A stretch of DNA of 64,000 bases from Amaurobius ferox. Its lineage: Eukaryota; Arthropoda; Arachnida; Araneae; Amaurobiidae. This document shows, in pieces, positions 21,400-33,696 of the stretch. Under the pieces are notes generated by a model that searched no databases, was not told the DNA's origin, and worked only from the letters and a program-made list of their open reading frames with translations. The DNA lies in the NCBI GenBank assembly GCA_951213105.1, contig OX578135.1, forward strand, positions 160,075,250 to 160,139,249, given 5' to 3'. How positions within the stretch are numbered: position 1 is the stretch's first letter; every line of letters begins with the position of its first letter. Made by a program: the position numbers and the translations under genes.

Positions 21400-23748
21400 G
21401 TAATTGTCACCAATACATATACGTACTTTTACAGAAATGACAGTGAAAATACGTCTGACCTTTAAGAAGGAGCATAAATCACTAGGTTGCCCCGGAAGGT
21501 TGATTGAACCTGCCTTATAAGAAGATGATACAAATAACCCCTTGCCTACATTGTACAATACGTATGCTTGCAATTTATTGTAGACTGTACTCACTATAGA
21601 CACTCTCAGCTCTTACCCTCAACACATCCAATCATCTACAATTTAGATTGACAGGCGAGATTGATCCGAAGAAAGAGCGAAGAAAATTTAATTTCCTCCT
21701 GAAACAAATTTCTTTAAACTACATTCAAAGTATGCCATTATATACGACATGTACATAAAACAGTTGGTTGTCGAAATGCATGTCCTTTGATCAAAATATT
21801 GACAATCTATCATTTTCCTCGCAATAAAAGACCACGAGTTTGCCTGCTAATAATTTCAGAGACTTCTGGAAGAACATTCTACATTTTTAAGTCGATAGAG
21901 TCGAAAATAGCCCCCCCCCCCCCACTGAAAACGAAATTCAAGCTCTTTTCCTTTGTTATATTTCTCAACTCGCCCACGTGTTTGCCTACTGGAGATACTG
22001 TTCACAGAAATAAATTAATTTGGAAGACACTCCCGTTGCAAATAACATTATCCATGGATCGGTTACGCACTTATTATGCGCTCATTAGCATTAGCGTTAT
22101 CATCGATGGCAACAGGAAAACTTGCTATATAGCGAAATTTCGCGAACTTCTAGGGATACGGGCAATTTTAGTCTTTTCATTCCTTGGCATCAAATTCTTG
22201 TACAATTTAAGTTGGGTTACACGAAGCTACAAAAAAAAAGGCCGAGTTCCAAACCTCAAGAACCTGCCAAAGAGCTTGAAACCGGTCTATGAGTACTGTT
22301 ATTTATAATGGGGATTTCTCCCAAATTTTAGGGAAAGCTTCTTTCATTATTGTCAAATTCTTGTTATTTTGAACTTGGTTTTTGCAGCTTCGTGCGGCCT
22401 GAGCTAAATTGAATTCTATAAAAATTTGATGTCGGCTTGTGACATACTGCAATTGTCAGTTCCTTCAACACAATTGGACCAATTTTGCGTTTTTTGCCAC
22501 TTTTGAGCATTGGTGCAATATAGCCGAGGTCCATAAAACTCGTACATAAAGAATTTTAGCTTTTGTCAAGAATAATATTCCAAATATCCTTTTTTACCCC
22601 TTTCATAGCATATAATGCCGGAATCTTAACACATGCAATATTTTACAGCGTAATATTCAATTATCATTTGATTTTTCTTCACTGTACATTTCACATCACA
22701 TCTCTTTGACATACATAACGAACATAATAATCATTATCACCAATGATCGTTGCAGAATGTGGCCTAAAAATACATTTCGCGAATATATATTTCAACCCAA
22801 GAGCTCAAATTCGAGTTTTACATTACTAACAGTTTTATAATCTACATATATAAGTTTAATATGTGTCATTTGAATTCACCAATACGTCATTCAAGCTAAA
22901 AATATTAAGTATGTTTATAACGTAATTAAAATCCTATGTAATTATATAATGTTTGAAGTTTATGTTGTTTTGTGCATTTTTCTGTTATACATAAAAGTAG
23001 CACCTAATTAAATAATTAAGAACAAATCCCGTACTAAAGAATTTTAAAACCACAAAGAATGCAAAAGAAAATCAAGGGTATTAAAAGATGAACGAAAGAA
23101 CACAGTCTTTCTTATAAAAGCAATTTTATAAAATGTTGCATATATTTCATATATGTGATTCCTTAGCATACATGGGACTATTTAGAGCAAGGGTAAGCAA
23201 CCTTTTACCATCTGCGAGCAATCTACCAAATTGTTTGACAAACACTCAATAAAGAACACTGGTGTCCAAAATTGTCTGTATATGCCCCAAAAAACTGATT
23301 TCTCAATAACTGTTCAGTATAATTGAATAATTTTTTGGGGGGTGACAAAACACATATATACAAACTGAAAAATTGAATATGACACGTAAAATATAAGTCT
23401 AATAAAATCTATTTTTATATTTCCAAGTTATTTTCCTACATAAAAATTAATAAAACCAGTGTACAGGCCTAGGAAAGTCATATTTTCTCAGTAGTCTTAA
23501 AAGTCATTTATTAAAATACATTCTATTAATATCTTTCAAACATTCTAATTTTCGTACATCTATACTTTATACTTTTAAACATATTCAGTTTTATACATTC
23601 TTTTATCCTTTCTTTTATACATACATTATTTTGTCCCTACTTAATTTATACTTTTATACGTTGTGAGGGTAAGGTTTTCTTTATATTTTTTAATACTCCA
23701 CTATTATCTAATATCTACTGGACTGTGAAAGTTGTAAAGAACCTTGCT
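21400..23748. other. Intron 3, first part, no recognised gene
   Basis: AT-rich intronic DNA. A 173-codon frame at 21787-22308 begins without ATG, crosses a long C tract (21911-21923) and has no recognisable domain, so it is not called as a gene. No element ends identified. Confidence 0.5.
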
Positions 23749-23819
23749 GCCCCAACCGGGAATCGAACCCTGGATCCTCGAACTGACCAGCCGACGCTTT
23801 ACCGTTGAGCTACTGGGAC
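23749..23819 (-). pseudogene. tRNA-like sequence (tRNA-Asp-like position, probably SINE-derived)
   Basis: The minus strand has a tRNA-shaped 71-mer: acceptor arms GTCCCAG and TTGGGGC pair, the A box reads TAGCTCAACGGTAAAGCG and the B box GGTTCGATTCC. The anticodon arm is poor: loop TGGTCAG has G instead of T at position 33 and its stem has mismatches; the nominal anticodon would be GTC. A diverged relative at 32365-32435 shares both the tRNA part and flanking GTAAAGAAC, so this is probably the head of a dispersed tRNA-derived SINE. Confidence 0.6.
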
Positions 23820-23901
23820 GAATTTGCAAGCTCTTACTGTCGAAGTGGACTATGCAAAGTAAAGAAATTTAAAATGTACATAAAATATAAAACAAATAAA
23901 A

Positions 23902-24645
23902 GAGCTTCTACTTGCCCTCATATTTATATTCATTTCATATTTAAAAGGCCTATTTTTACTTTATTTTATTAGACTACTAAATTTACTTTAAACAGAGCTT
24001 TTACTTGGCCTCATATTTTTATTCATTTTATATTTTAAAGACCTATTTTTACTTTATTTTATTAGACTACTAAATTTACTTTAAAAAGAGCTTTTACTTG
24101 GCCTCATATTTTTATTCATTTTATATTTTAAAGACCTATTTTTACTTTATTTTATTAGACTACTAAATTTACTTTAAAAAGAGTTTCTACTTGGCCTCAT
24201 ATTTTTATTCATTTCATATTTTAAAGGCCTATTTTTACTTTATTTTATTAGACTACTAAATTTACTTTAAACAGAGCTTTTACTTGGCCTCATATTTTTA
24301 TTCATTTTATATTTTAAAGACCTATTTTTACTTTATTTTATTAGACTACTAAATTTACTTTAAAAAGAGTTTCTACTTGGCCTCATATTTTTATTCATTT
24401 CATATTTTAAAGACCTATTTTTACTTTATTTTATTAGACTACTAAATTTACTTTAAACAGAGCTTTTACTTGGCCTCATATTTTTATTCATTTTATATTT
24501 TAAAGACCTATTTTTACTTTATTTTATTAGACTACTAAATTTACTTTAAAAAGAGCTTCTACTTGGCCTCATATTTTTATTCATTTCATATTTTAAAGGC
24601 CTATTTTTACTTTATTTTATTAGACTACTAAATTTTTTTTAAAAA
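23902..24645. repeat. Minisatellite: eight tandem units of exactly 93 bp
   Basis: Units begin GAGCTTTTACTTGG or GAGTTTCTACTTGG at 23902, 23995, 24088, 24181, 24274, 24367, 24460 and 24553, each 93 bases apart. Each contains CTCATATTTTTATTCATTT, CCTATTTTTACTTTATTTTA and TTAGACTACTAAATTTACTT. Two unit variants alternate in the second half (24181-24552), giving a 186-bp higher-order pattern. 93 is a multiple of three, but all frames contain stops, so it is not coding. It lies within intron 3. Confidence 0.97.
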
Positions 24646-26585
24646 TGCATTTCGTTAATAAAAGTATATAAAACTGGCAATAATACTATATAATACGTAC
24701 GTATTAAAATAATATACATACGTATAATATGTTTTACACTTGCCATTCCTGTTATACATGCTTGTATACATAGAATATAGGCATTTTTAAAATTCGACTA
24801 TTTTAAATTTGCTTATAAGCGAATTTGGACCTGAAAAAAATATATGTCAATATTATGACCCATTTCGAAACCATTTTTATGACCCATTTCGAGACGACTT
24901 TTTATGTCCCATTTAAATACGTATATAAACTTCGAAAATCAAAGTTTATATATGTATACCTTTGTTCACCCCTTATCTCACAGATGTTAGTCTGTGTGGT
25001 TCAGAATTCAAATGCACACATACTACGTATTTTTAAAAATCACTTATTGCCAATATTTTGTATCTCATCCTTCAAGCTACTGGGACTTTGTTCTGTAGTT
25101 TGCATTTATTATTTCCAAATCAAAGCAAACTAAGAGTGAATCTTACATGAACGCATTGTTCCTAACTTTGAGCTAAGATAAAACCACTTCATTTTTAGAA
25201 GAAAATTCGATTCTCATGTGACGAAAAAAAAACAGTAATAAAAATGTAAAATATTTTATGCAAAATATGAGTAAGAAAATCGCCAATCTATCCTTAATCA
25301 CTAATTTTCAAGAAGATATGACGAATTAGGCCCCGATCAGATTTTTTTAATTTATGCTTGGGATAACGTTTGAGAAAGATGGTGTTGAATTTAAATTAGC
25401 CGAATCGCTTCCGGGTGTAATGGGAACTTTCAACTTGAAAAAAAAATAATTGATCGCAGAAATTTTGCGCTAGTATCACAAAGAATAACAAACATTTTAA
25501 AAGTATCTCCACTACATGGCACAGTACCCTATTAAATTTTTAATATATTTATGACTTTCCAGACCCAGAAAGTTTTATTTTAATTCTCCATAGACACAGG
25601 ACGATAGTAAGTATTTCTTGTGCTCCTTATATTAAAAGACAGAATTTAACATATACTTAATGATCGCGGAAATATGGGTATAATTACGCCAAGATCCTCA
25701 GCATAGGCAGGATTGACAGTCCTCGGAAATCTTCCATATTAAAATAAGATGTTTGTGTTTCTGTGGGCGGGGGCGTTTGTAAAGGAACAGCAGACAGCGA
25801 TGAAATTTGCTACAGAAGTGCAGTCCTCGTAATGTGCACTTCGTAGAGGGATTTAAAATTCGAATTAGTTTAAAAGTTTTTAAAGTCGAAAATCACAACT
25901 TCGTCATTGTGTCAAATTAAATCTAATTTTTATTTGCCACAGCAGACGATAATTCGGGAGCAGTTGCTTTGATTAAATCGCAGACGTTTCGTTTCGAGCA
26001 AATATATAGCTGGTCGTACCATGGTGGTAAAAGTAAGAAGTTAAAACTTTATATTAAGAAAACGCCCGTATCGTTTGAGACAATCATTCAGGTGGCGCTG
26101 GGATAGAATAAGTAGTCCTGCATTATATGCATTTCTATAGCGAAAGGTCAAAATATGTATTGAAACTATAGATTTTATAAAAATAAATTAGTAGTGTAAT
26201 GCAAATTAGAACTGAAACAAAGAATATTCCTAAGTATTCAAAATTATTTTTACCTTTGAATTTATTTTTATCTCCCTATATTCTGTACTCTATCCTATGA
26301 AAAAATGCTGGTTAATTATACTCATAATGAGGGAATCCTTAACTTAAAAATTATCAAAAATACATATACTAAATACTGTACGCTTTTCTGTTGTGTCAAC
26401 TCACAATAGCAGCTACTTTACTAACACTAGCGACACCTAGATATAATTCTCAAAGCATTATGGCCTTTTCAAGCGTTTCAACCATAAGAGATTCGTCGCC
26501 TTCTTTCTAACTACAAGGGTCGTACAATAAATACATGCATTTTTTTTCAAGTTTACGAGTTTAAAATGTTTCGTTCTATTTTCTT
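24646..26585. other. Intron 3, middle part, no recognised gene
   Basis: AT-rich. Around 24840-24920 the phrase ATGACCCATTTCGA is repeated two to three times locally. A 102-codon frame (24825-25133) has no recognisable domain. No element ends seen. Confidence 0.5.
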
Positions 26586-27494
26586 ACTTTCCTTATATAC
26601 ATAGTATAATGTATAAGGAAAGTATTGTGACGAGGTCGAAAATTGAAATTCGAGTTTTCGACGGGACAGCACGTTTCAAGCATCTGTGATCACGAATAGA
26701 ACATGTTTGAGGTGATGTCTGTGTGTGTGTGTGTGTGTCAATGAGTCAAGAGCAAATGGAGCGATTCGAATGAAATTTCTACAAAAATTACAATCCGTGA
26801 ATACTGGAAGTCTATTGTTTTTAAATACAATCGAATGTTCAGAATCCCCCTAAATTTTCGAGTGAAATTTTGAAAAATCATCAAAAAATCAAAACTATTA
26901 ATAAAGTTACGCAAATAGATATTTCTTGCGTAATTTTCCCTTAAAGACGATTGACATAAACTTTAGAACGCTAGAATGAACCGTTCTCGAGATATTGCAC
27001 ATTTTTCAAATAAATGTATCAAAAAATCCCATAAATTAAATAAAATATATTAACTATTGGGAAACATGCTCACTTTTCATATGTAATATCATGCGATAAA
27101 TATTGGGACATCATTTTCATAGATCTAGCCTGTTCCATTCATGAGAAAAGATACTTTGAGTAATACTTTTATATTTGAACGCCAATAGTCATTTGCCTGC
27201 TATAAGAATAACCTATTTTTCCATCCATAACGCTTGGCGAGATTTTGGCGTCGAATTTGGCGGAATCTTTCCAACTTGGCGACAGTTTTGAAATGTTGCC
27301 AAATTACCGAAAATCTTTCCAAATGGATAAAGTGATACTAAATCGATGAAAACGACGACTCATTGACGAAAATTCAATATCTTGGAAAGAATATAAGTAT
27401 CTACTATAAGAATAGCCTATTTTTTTTACTGTAAAAGTAGTAAATTCATTGCATTATATAAGTAAAGTCATGCGATGCCCACATCAGATTTTTT
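26586..27494 (+). repeat. Hairpin-ended repeat family A, complete copy (A4), in intron 3
   Basis: A 909-bp uninterrupted copy and the best reference for the family here. It has the hairpin at 26586-26622 (ACTTTCCTTATATACATA, TGTATAAGGAAAGT), then ATTGTGACGAGGTCGAAAAT, a TG run (26718-26738), GGAGCGATTCGAATGAAATT, the TTTTGGCG-rich middle (27235-27310) and the distal end (TATAAGTAAAGTCATG, CCCACATCAGATTTTTT). No coding capacity. No TSD longer than two bases is evident. Confidence 0.9.
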
Positions 27495-28174
27495 CATTTT
27501 ATATTATATTATAATTATGAGCATTATGCTTAAATTAGATGAAATTCGCTGTGATAGGAATAATTTTTTTTAATTTTACTTCGAGGTAAAGGAATTTATT
27601 TTTTCTGTTTTGCGGATTTGAATATTTTCATTGAGTTGTTCAGCTATCGATCGAGGATAAAGCGCTTCTTTATGGCGTATCCAAAGGGATTATTTAGGGT
27701 GTATTAGTACACTAGCGTTGTATAATTGACATGATTGTGCATGGATAAAACGGAGCGCGGAGTTTTTTTTAGTTCAAAGCAAGCGATTTAGAAATTGATA
27801 TTACTGTTATTTGTGTGTGTATTATTTAAGTAGCGGGTTCTTATTTAGGACCCGGTCAAAACCTAGTAATTCGTTCTGGTCGTAATACATTTGTATGGGG
27901 TTTCATACGGCGCAGTTTATCTTAAAAAATTTTCGACATAAAGAAGACCCTTTTGATAATACGGCTATATCGGCCCCTTGCCTATTGAAATAACTGACTG
28001 AATTGTTTTACTGAATAACTGAATTGTTTAACTAACATAAAATTATTTTAAATACATATAATTACCTAACATACAGAACCATGCTCATTATAATAAAGTA
28101 TTCATTTTAGACTAGAATTTATATGTCTTAATAAATCCAGTGCATTCACGTTTAGAGATTTAAACGTTTTTCAG

Positions 28175-28463
28175 GGTGTCAACGGGATCCCGTGACTCCA
28201 TGGTTCTCGACACCAAGCAGGTTCAGAGGAAGTCAAGTCCGTGGAGAACGAGTCCAAGGAGCAGTCCCCGACGGTCCTTGGATGCTATGACCAACAACCT
28301 CTTCTTCCGAGATAATACCCGGATGAGGCGGACTGCTTTTAGGAGGCACAGCAGTGGGGGTGAGGCCGAAGACGGAGGCAGGAGGCACCATAGAGCCAGA
28401 GAGGACAGGAGGTGGAGCATAGGCAGCGAACTTGTCGATGCACCATTTGTCGATGGACATCTG
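28175..28463 (+). CDS. Host gene, exon 4 of 4 seen (Arg/Ser-rich)
   Basis: A 289-base exon, phase 2 in and phase 0 out, encoding about 96 residues. Acceptor aacgtttttcag ends at 28174; donor CTG|gtaagt at 28464. The sequence is strongly basic with many phosphorylation-like sites: SSPWRTSPRSSPRRSLD, MRRTAFRRHSSGGE, EDRRWSIGSEL. Low aromatic content and many charged residues indicate a disordered segment. The frame is the only one open with this GC enrichment, and its entry phase matches the exit of exon 3. Later exons are expected downstream but none was recognised before the window ends. Family unknown to me. Confidence 0.8.
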
Positions 28464-31400
28464 GTAAGTCAACATTTTCTTGTGCATGGCTCAACTGTTC
28501 TATCATAATTGCAGTTGGGGAATGACTGTCAATTCCTATGTAATAAATTGAAAAGGACAGCCGTACTTATTCATTATACTGGAAAATATAATAAACTTAG
28601 GTAAAATAAAAGTAATTATTTAGAAAGCAAGCGTATTATACTTAATAACAGAATTGGATATTTTTAGTAAGGGATCGGTTTTACGCGTCTGTAATCGAGA
28701 TTTTATCTTTTGTAAATTGCTGTCAAGTACTATTTATATCAGCTTCAAGAAACTTGAAGATTGGGAGCTGATTTAGCCAACCTGGAGTGGTCGCTTAAGT
28801 ACCCTGATTCTGAAGGAGGCCTACGAATCCCTTACAGTACAGCAAAGTGCACATTAAGAGCCTCCGAAAAATAACACCGGTAGGATCCTCCTTTTCTGTA
28901 TATCCGGCTTTGTTTAAGAACCACTTGAGAACTTTTCATAACCATTGAATTTTCTAATAAGATGAATGTATTGATGGTGTTGATTATATTTGTACTAAAA
29001 GCTCCACTGAGGAAGTACAGCAAAGAAATTGTCTCTGCAAGTTTCGATGTATAATTATAAATTTGCGTGCGTGTGGGGGGGGGGAGTTTTTGCCCTAGAA
29101 ATTGTCTATGTTTAGACATATTCGTACAAAGCAGCATAAAGAACAAAACAAGAGTGTCAACCGGTCAGTAGGTAAAAGAACCTGCTCTTCCTCGGGATTG
29201 TAAAACAGTGCGACAACTTTTGAGGAGAGAGATCTTGCTCTGTTAAATGTAGGTCGCATTGTCTTGTAGTCCTGAAGAAGTATATTGTTTGGCTTCGAAA
29301 CCGGTTGGCATGCTTATTTTGTACTTTATGTTGTTTTATATCAAGCTTTCTAATCAATTTAACTTGCACCAGAAGTTTAAGCATATTTCGAAGTATTACC
29401 TTAATATAAGGAGTCTTAATGTCACAATCAAAGTTGCCCTGTATTACAGTTTTTGATGATATAGTTTAAAGGCCTCTTTAAGTAGCCGGTTTGATACTGA
29501 CATAAACAGTTGATGAAGGTAATAAAATTTCGGTTAAAGTAGCAGAACACATAAAAACGAATGGCTTTGGCACGATAAATTTCGTTTGTTATGCTGCTTT
29601 ATACGAAGTTTTATTATTTTTGATACTGTAAAGTTAAGTCCTTGGTCTTCAAATGGTGACACCAAAACCAACTTGGTTGAAACTTGTTTGGGATGAATTT
29701 GCCATTGTGGTATTCAGAATCGAACTAGCTTCTATAATCTTATCATTTTTGTGTAAATTATAAAATTGTTCTACAATCTATATGGACACACAATTATTTA
29801 TCGAAGGATACAAAGAATATGTAAATAAAATGTAAAAGCAATATCATGATTTCGAAAACGTGTTATGTATTTACTTTAGTGCTAGTAAATTAATAGTTTC
29901 ATGCCCAATTTAGCGTGTAGCTCTAATTTTCCTCGTAATGGAAAAGTAAAAGTTGCTCGTAAGTAAAAGTAAAAGTTCCTTATAATGGAATGGAAAACTA
30001 ATTTGTTTTCAAACGATCGTGTACGTTTTGAATTGCATTCGTGCAGCATTTTACGTTATGATCTAATTATTTATTATTTCGGCGCCAAGTCTCATTCTGA
30101 ATTTAATCGATGTTGCATTTAAACTACATACGCTGCGAGGTTAAAAAATATTGCAATGTTTTAAATACTTATTGTAAAATTTTAAATAATTATGACACAC
30201 TAATAATGAATTTTCGAGGATGAATGAATTTTCTTATGCAAATCGCTTAAGTACTTGGGAATCTAACGACTCGTCACTTTCACAAATAATTTGTTTTCAC
30301 TTAGATATATCTATTGAAGAATCATTCTATACTTCGTGCAACCCGGTTCGTGTAACCCGGTTCTGTTCCGTAGTCCTTACTATAAGTGTGCAAATATTCA
30401 GATATCTAGGCCTTCATTTTTCGAAGTGTGTTCCGCGGAATCATGGGGTTCCACGACGTAATACATTCATCTCAGAAATCAAAAGGCACAAATTACGAAA
30501 CATTTCTATTTCAGTCTTAACGTTCTTTTCCCTTTGCTGTAAAGCACCAGTTAATAATTTGGGTTCAACAGCACAGCCTCGTTGTTTGCATTAACTTAAA
30601 CGGAAACATAAAGTTTAAAATGAATAATTGTATTTATTATTTATTTTTTAAAAAGTCGTAAACAGCTTTGCATTTCTCAAGGCTGGAATTACATGGTGAA
30701 AGGCCATTTGTCGTACTTAATATAAGTAGTGCATGTAATTTGATATACCGCTTAGATTTCGAAAAAAACTTTAAAACAATTTAAAATCGAAAAAATAACA
30801 ATTTTATCCTAATCTGAATCTCCTAACAATTTTATCCTAGTTCTGAAAGCACAATTTTATCCTAACGAGCTCCAATTTTAATGTTAAAATAATGCTTTAA
30901 TACATTTTGCAACAGAAATATCTAAAACCTTCGTGGTAAGTACAAAATAAGTGAACATTAAGAAACATTACCCTAGACGTTTCTTCATTTTGTTATTCAT
31001 CAGTTCGGCGGCCAAAAATGTTTGAAAAACACCTTTTTGGGCCATCAGTGGGCTTTTATGTATGTAAAGACACAAATACGTTAGACAATTGTTATAGATT
31101 CCTTGTTTGCCATAGTTCCTGCTTTCCAATTTATTTTGCCTCTAGTCTGCCTAATAAGTGCTTTTACGAATCAATCAGCTGCTTTTTTATGTCTGTATTA
31201 TTTATGTCCTCTTACGCATAAATACATAATTGTTTAGAAAAATTTGGAAAAATGCGACATTTAGTCAGTTTATTTGCTTCGTAATATTGTTAAAAGTTGG
31301 AAATGATATTTAGCAAATAGAATTGTTGCATCGATTCAAGTGATGCTGTTGGATGCGCTCAAATTTCCAAGCTTTAAAATAAATATCCTCAACTGGTGTT

Positions 31401-31573
31401 GAGCGTTTCCCTGAGGGAGGTATGAAGGTGAGAAGGAGGTATGAAGGTGAGAAGGAGGCGTAAAGGCGCCTTCCGAAATTTATTTATATCATTGTTTTAT
31501 TGATAAGATTTTTTAAAGAAAAGGAGATACGGGGTTGCCAGGGCAGGTGTGAATAAAAAATTCACTTTAAGAA
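28464..31573. other. Downstream intron or intergenic DNA, no recognised gene
   Basis: No exon with convincing splice sites was found. At about 29260-29320 there is CCTGAAGAAG...CGAAACCGGTTGG, a wording seen at 3' ends of several retroelement families, and a related block lies near 28997-29050, but no element boundaries are visible. Two 21-base direct repeats (GGTATGAAGGTGAGAAGGA) occur at 31421-31460. A 124-codon frame at 30220-30594 looks incidental. Confidence 0.5.
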
Positions 31574-32127
31574 GAGGTGTGAAAAAGAATCATGCTTTAA
31601 TACAATGTCATCAAACAAAAATTTTAGTAAAGTACCATTTACATTAAAAGAAGAACAAGTTACATTAAAAGAAGAACAAGTTACATTAAAAGAAGAACAA
31701 AACGACATAACCTTCCTCCTCCAAAATACATACGTAATACAGAGGTGTGAAATATATCCAAAATAATACAGAGGTGCGAAAAAGAATCATACTTTAATAC
31801 AATGTCATCAAACAAAAATTTTAGTAAAATACCATTTACATTAAAAGAAGAACAAGTTACATTAAAAGAAGAACAAGTTACATTAAAAGAAGAACAAGTT
31901 ACATTAAAAGAAGAACAAAACGACATATCCTTCCTCCTCCAAAATACATACGTAATACAGAGGTGTGAAATATATCCAAAATAATACAGAGTGTGAAAAA
32001 GAATCATACTTTAATACAATGTCATCAAACAAAAACTTTAGTAAAATACCATTTACATTAAAAGAAGAACAAGTTACATTAAAAGAAGAACAAAACGACA
32101 TATCCTTCCTCCTCCAAAATACATACG
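31574..32127. repeat. Nested tandem repeat: 197/218-bp units containing 21-bp repeats
   Basis: Three large units start at 31574, 31771 and 31989, each opening GAGGTGTGAAAAAGAATC or a variant. Within each is a run of 21-bp repeats (ATTAAAAGAAGAACAAGTT core): three in unit 1, four in unit 2 and two in unit 3; the extra copy accounts for the 21-base difference in unit length. Each unit contains a short frame starting ATG (31605, 31802, 32019) that reads MSSNKNFSK, then (TLKEEQV)n, then DISFLLQNTY. The frame is kept although the units are out of frame with each other. Confidence 0.95.
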
Positions 32128-33146
32128 CACCCACACAAAAAGAGAGAGAGAGAGAGAAAGGATATTTCATTAAAATAATTTCGGATGTAAAAAAAAGTAA
32201 ATCCGAGGGGTTAACACAGTGGTGTTCGTGTACTGCTTTGAGGTGTTATAACATTGTCTCTTAATAAGTTTTATGACTGTAATTATCAGATTTATTCTTG
32301 AATGATAACGACTTATAAAAGTAAAACAATCCCTGCTATATTGTTAACTTAGTAAAGAACTAATTCCTCAGCCGAAATTCAAACCTCTGATCTTGACTGA
32401 CCAGCTAACTTTATATACACTGATCTACTGAGAGGATTATAATTTATTCTATATCCGAAGATAACTGTACAACTTTTAGGAGTAGGATTTCCATTGATTC
32501 TTTACTTGATGTACTAGATGATAATTTTCGTTGTACTGACATCATGGTAAAAAAAAATGTTCCATAACTTTCGACAATATCGAATCAAAGTATCAATAAC
32601 ATCGATGTGCTTATGATACAAAAGATCCTAAATATCTCTGTATGAGCATTACTGCGCTTTCTGTCAAAAATAGCCCCAGTCATTTCTTATCAAGTACGGC
32701 TTATTGCTTTTCTCAGTAGAGTCTTTGAGGGGGGGTTCTTAAGCTTCTTTATCCACTTCTGTTACCATGGTGAGTAAACCTTCTGGATGGTCGGCCTAAC
32801 AAATAGTCATGGGACATCCGTGACTTCCAAGTTTTGGGCAGTACAGAATTATATTAGAATTTATTGAGGCAGTGTCGGTTCAACGTTTTTGAGGTCCTGA
32901 AGCATAAATCTCGAATAGGATCAAGAGTAACATTTAAAGTAGGTTCTTCTTCAATGGCACTTTTTACACACAAATATTTTTAATCGAACTTTTAATGCGT
33001 AGACTAACATCCGCGGACCGGTCTCGGGCATTATAACTCTGCTCAGTACGAAATAACCGATAAATGCACTATCAGCAAGGGAACGTACTATGTACTGTAA
33101 TTTTATGAATATCTGCGGTAATCAACAAAATGTGTTGGCACACATA
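32128..33146. other. Intergenic, tRNA-like trace only
   Basis: Includes an AG microsatellite (about 32142-32158) and the degenerate tRNA-like sequence at 32365-32435. Near 32720-32770 a phrase TTCTTTATCCACTTCTG resembles repeats at 54240-54260. Nothing else recognised. Confidence 0.5.
32365..32435 (-). pseudogene. Degenerate tRNA-like sequence, relative of 23749-23819
   Basis: Minus strand: TCTCAGTAGATCAGTG (degenerate A box), AGCTGGTCAGTCAAGATC, AGGTTTGAATTT (degenerate B box). It shares GCTGGTCAG and the downstream GTAAAGAAC with the copy at 23749, which supports a dispersed tRNA-derived family over two independent tRNA genes. Confidence 0.5.
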
Positions 33147-33595
33147 AAAGGTAGGATCAAAAAGTTCAGAGACTGTGCTGATATCTCCAATCCTGATTGG
33201 AGGAGAGGGGAACTATTTCACCGTGGCGTAGAGGCACATGTGACGCGAAAAGTGAAAAGGAAGAAGCAGGTATTTTTCCAGACAATGCGTGTCAGTGAAC
33301 TGTAGTCGTCCCCTGCTGTAGCAGGTGCAATATTTCTGTTGGCGATTTCCCCAAACGCTGGCAGAATTTGATATTATCATGTTGTTCTTCAAACGCCATT
33401 TCCATTTTCGACGAACGCGAACGACTACAGTTCACTGACACGCATTGCCTGGAAAAACCCAGCATTGCGGATCTGCTTCTTCCTTTTCACATCTCGCGTC
33501 ATATGTGCCTCTACGCCAAGGTGAAATAGTCCCCCTCTCTTCCAATCAGGGTTTGAGATATCCGCACAGGCTCCGAACTTTTTGATCCTACTTTG
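33147..33595 (-). mobile_element. Mariner-derived MITE with long inverted arms (M2)
   Basis: A 449-bp element between TA dinucleotides (33145-33146, 33596-33597), ends AAAGGTAGGATCAAAA and TTTGATCCTACTTT. The inverted arms are longer than in M1 (about 150-170 bases each), so the centre is a single copy of the transposase N-terminus (ATG at 33405, minus strand). It is related to M1 at 17953 and to the fragment at 48094. Confidence 0.85.
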
Positions 33596-33696
33596 TATAA
33601 CTTACGTTTCAGCACAACAATTGTAAAAATCTGATGTGGGCAACACATGACTTTCCTTATATAATGCAATGATTTTACTACTTTTACAGTAAAATA

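Noticed and set aside
21787..22308. 173-codon open frame in intron 3
   Set aside because: It lacks an ATG at its start, crosses a long C tract and shows no domain or exon-like composition.
23749..23819. Functional tRNA-Asp gene
   Set aside because: The anticodon arm has mismatches and G at position 33, and a relative with shared flanks exists at 32365; a SINE head is more likely.
23902..24645. Regularly spaced repeats resembling a CRISPR array
   Set aside because: The whole 93-bp unit is repeated with no variable spacers, and the context is eukaryotic; it is a minisatellite.
30220..30594. 124-codon open frame
   Set aside because: AT-rich, no recognisable motif, no splice or promoter context.
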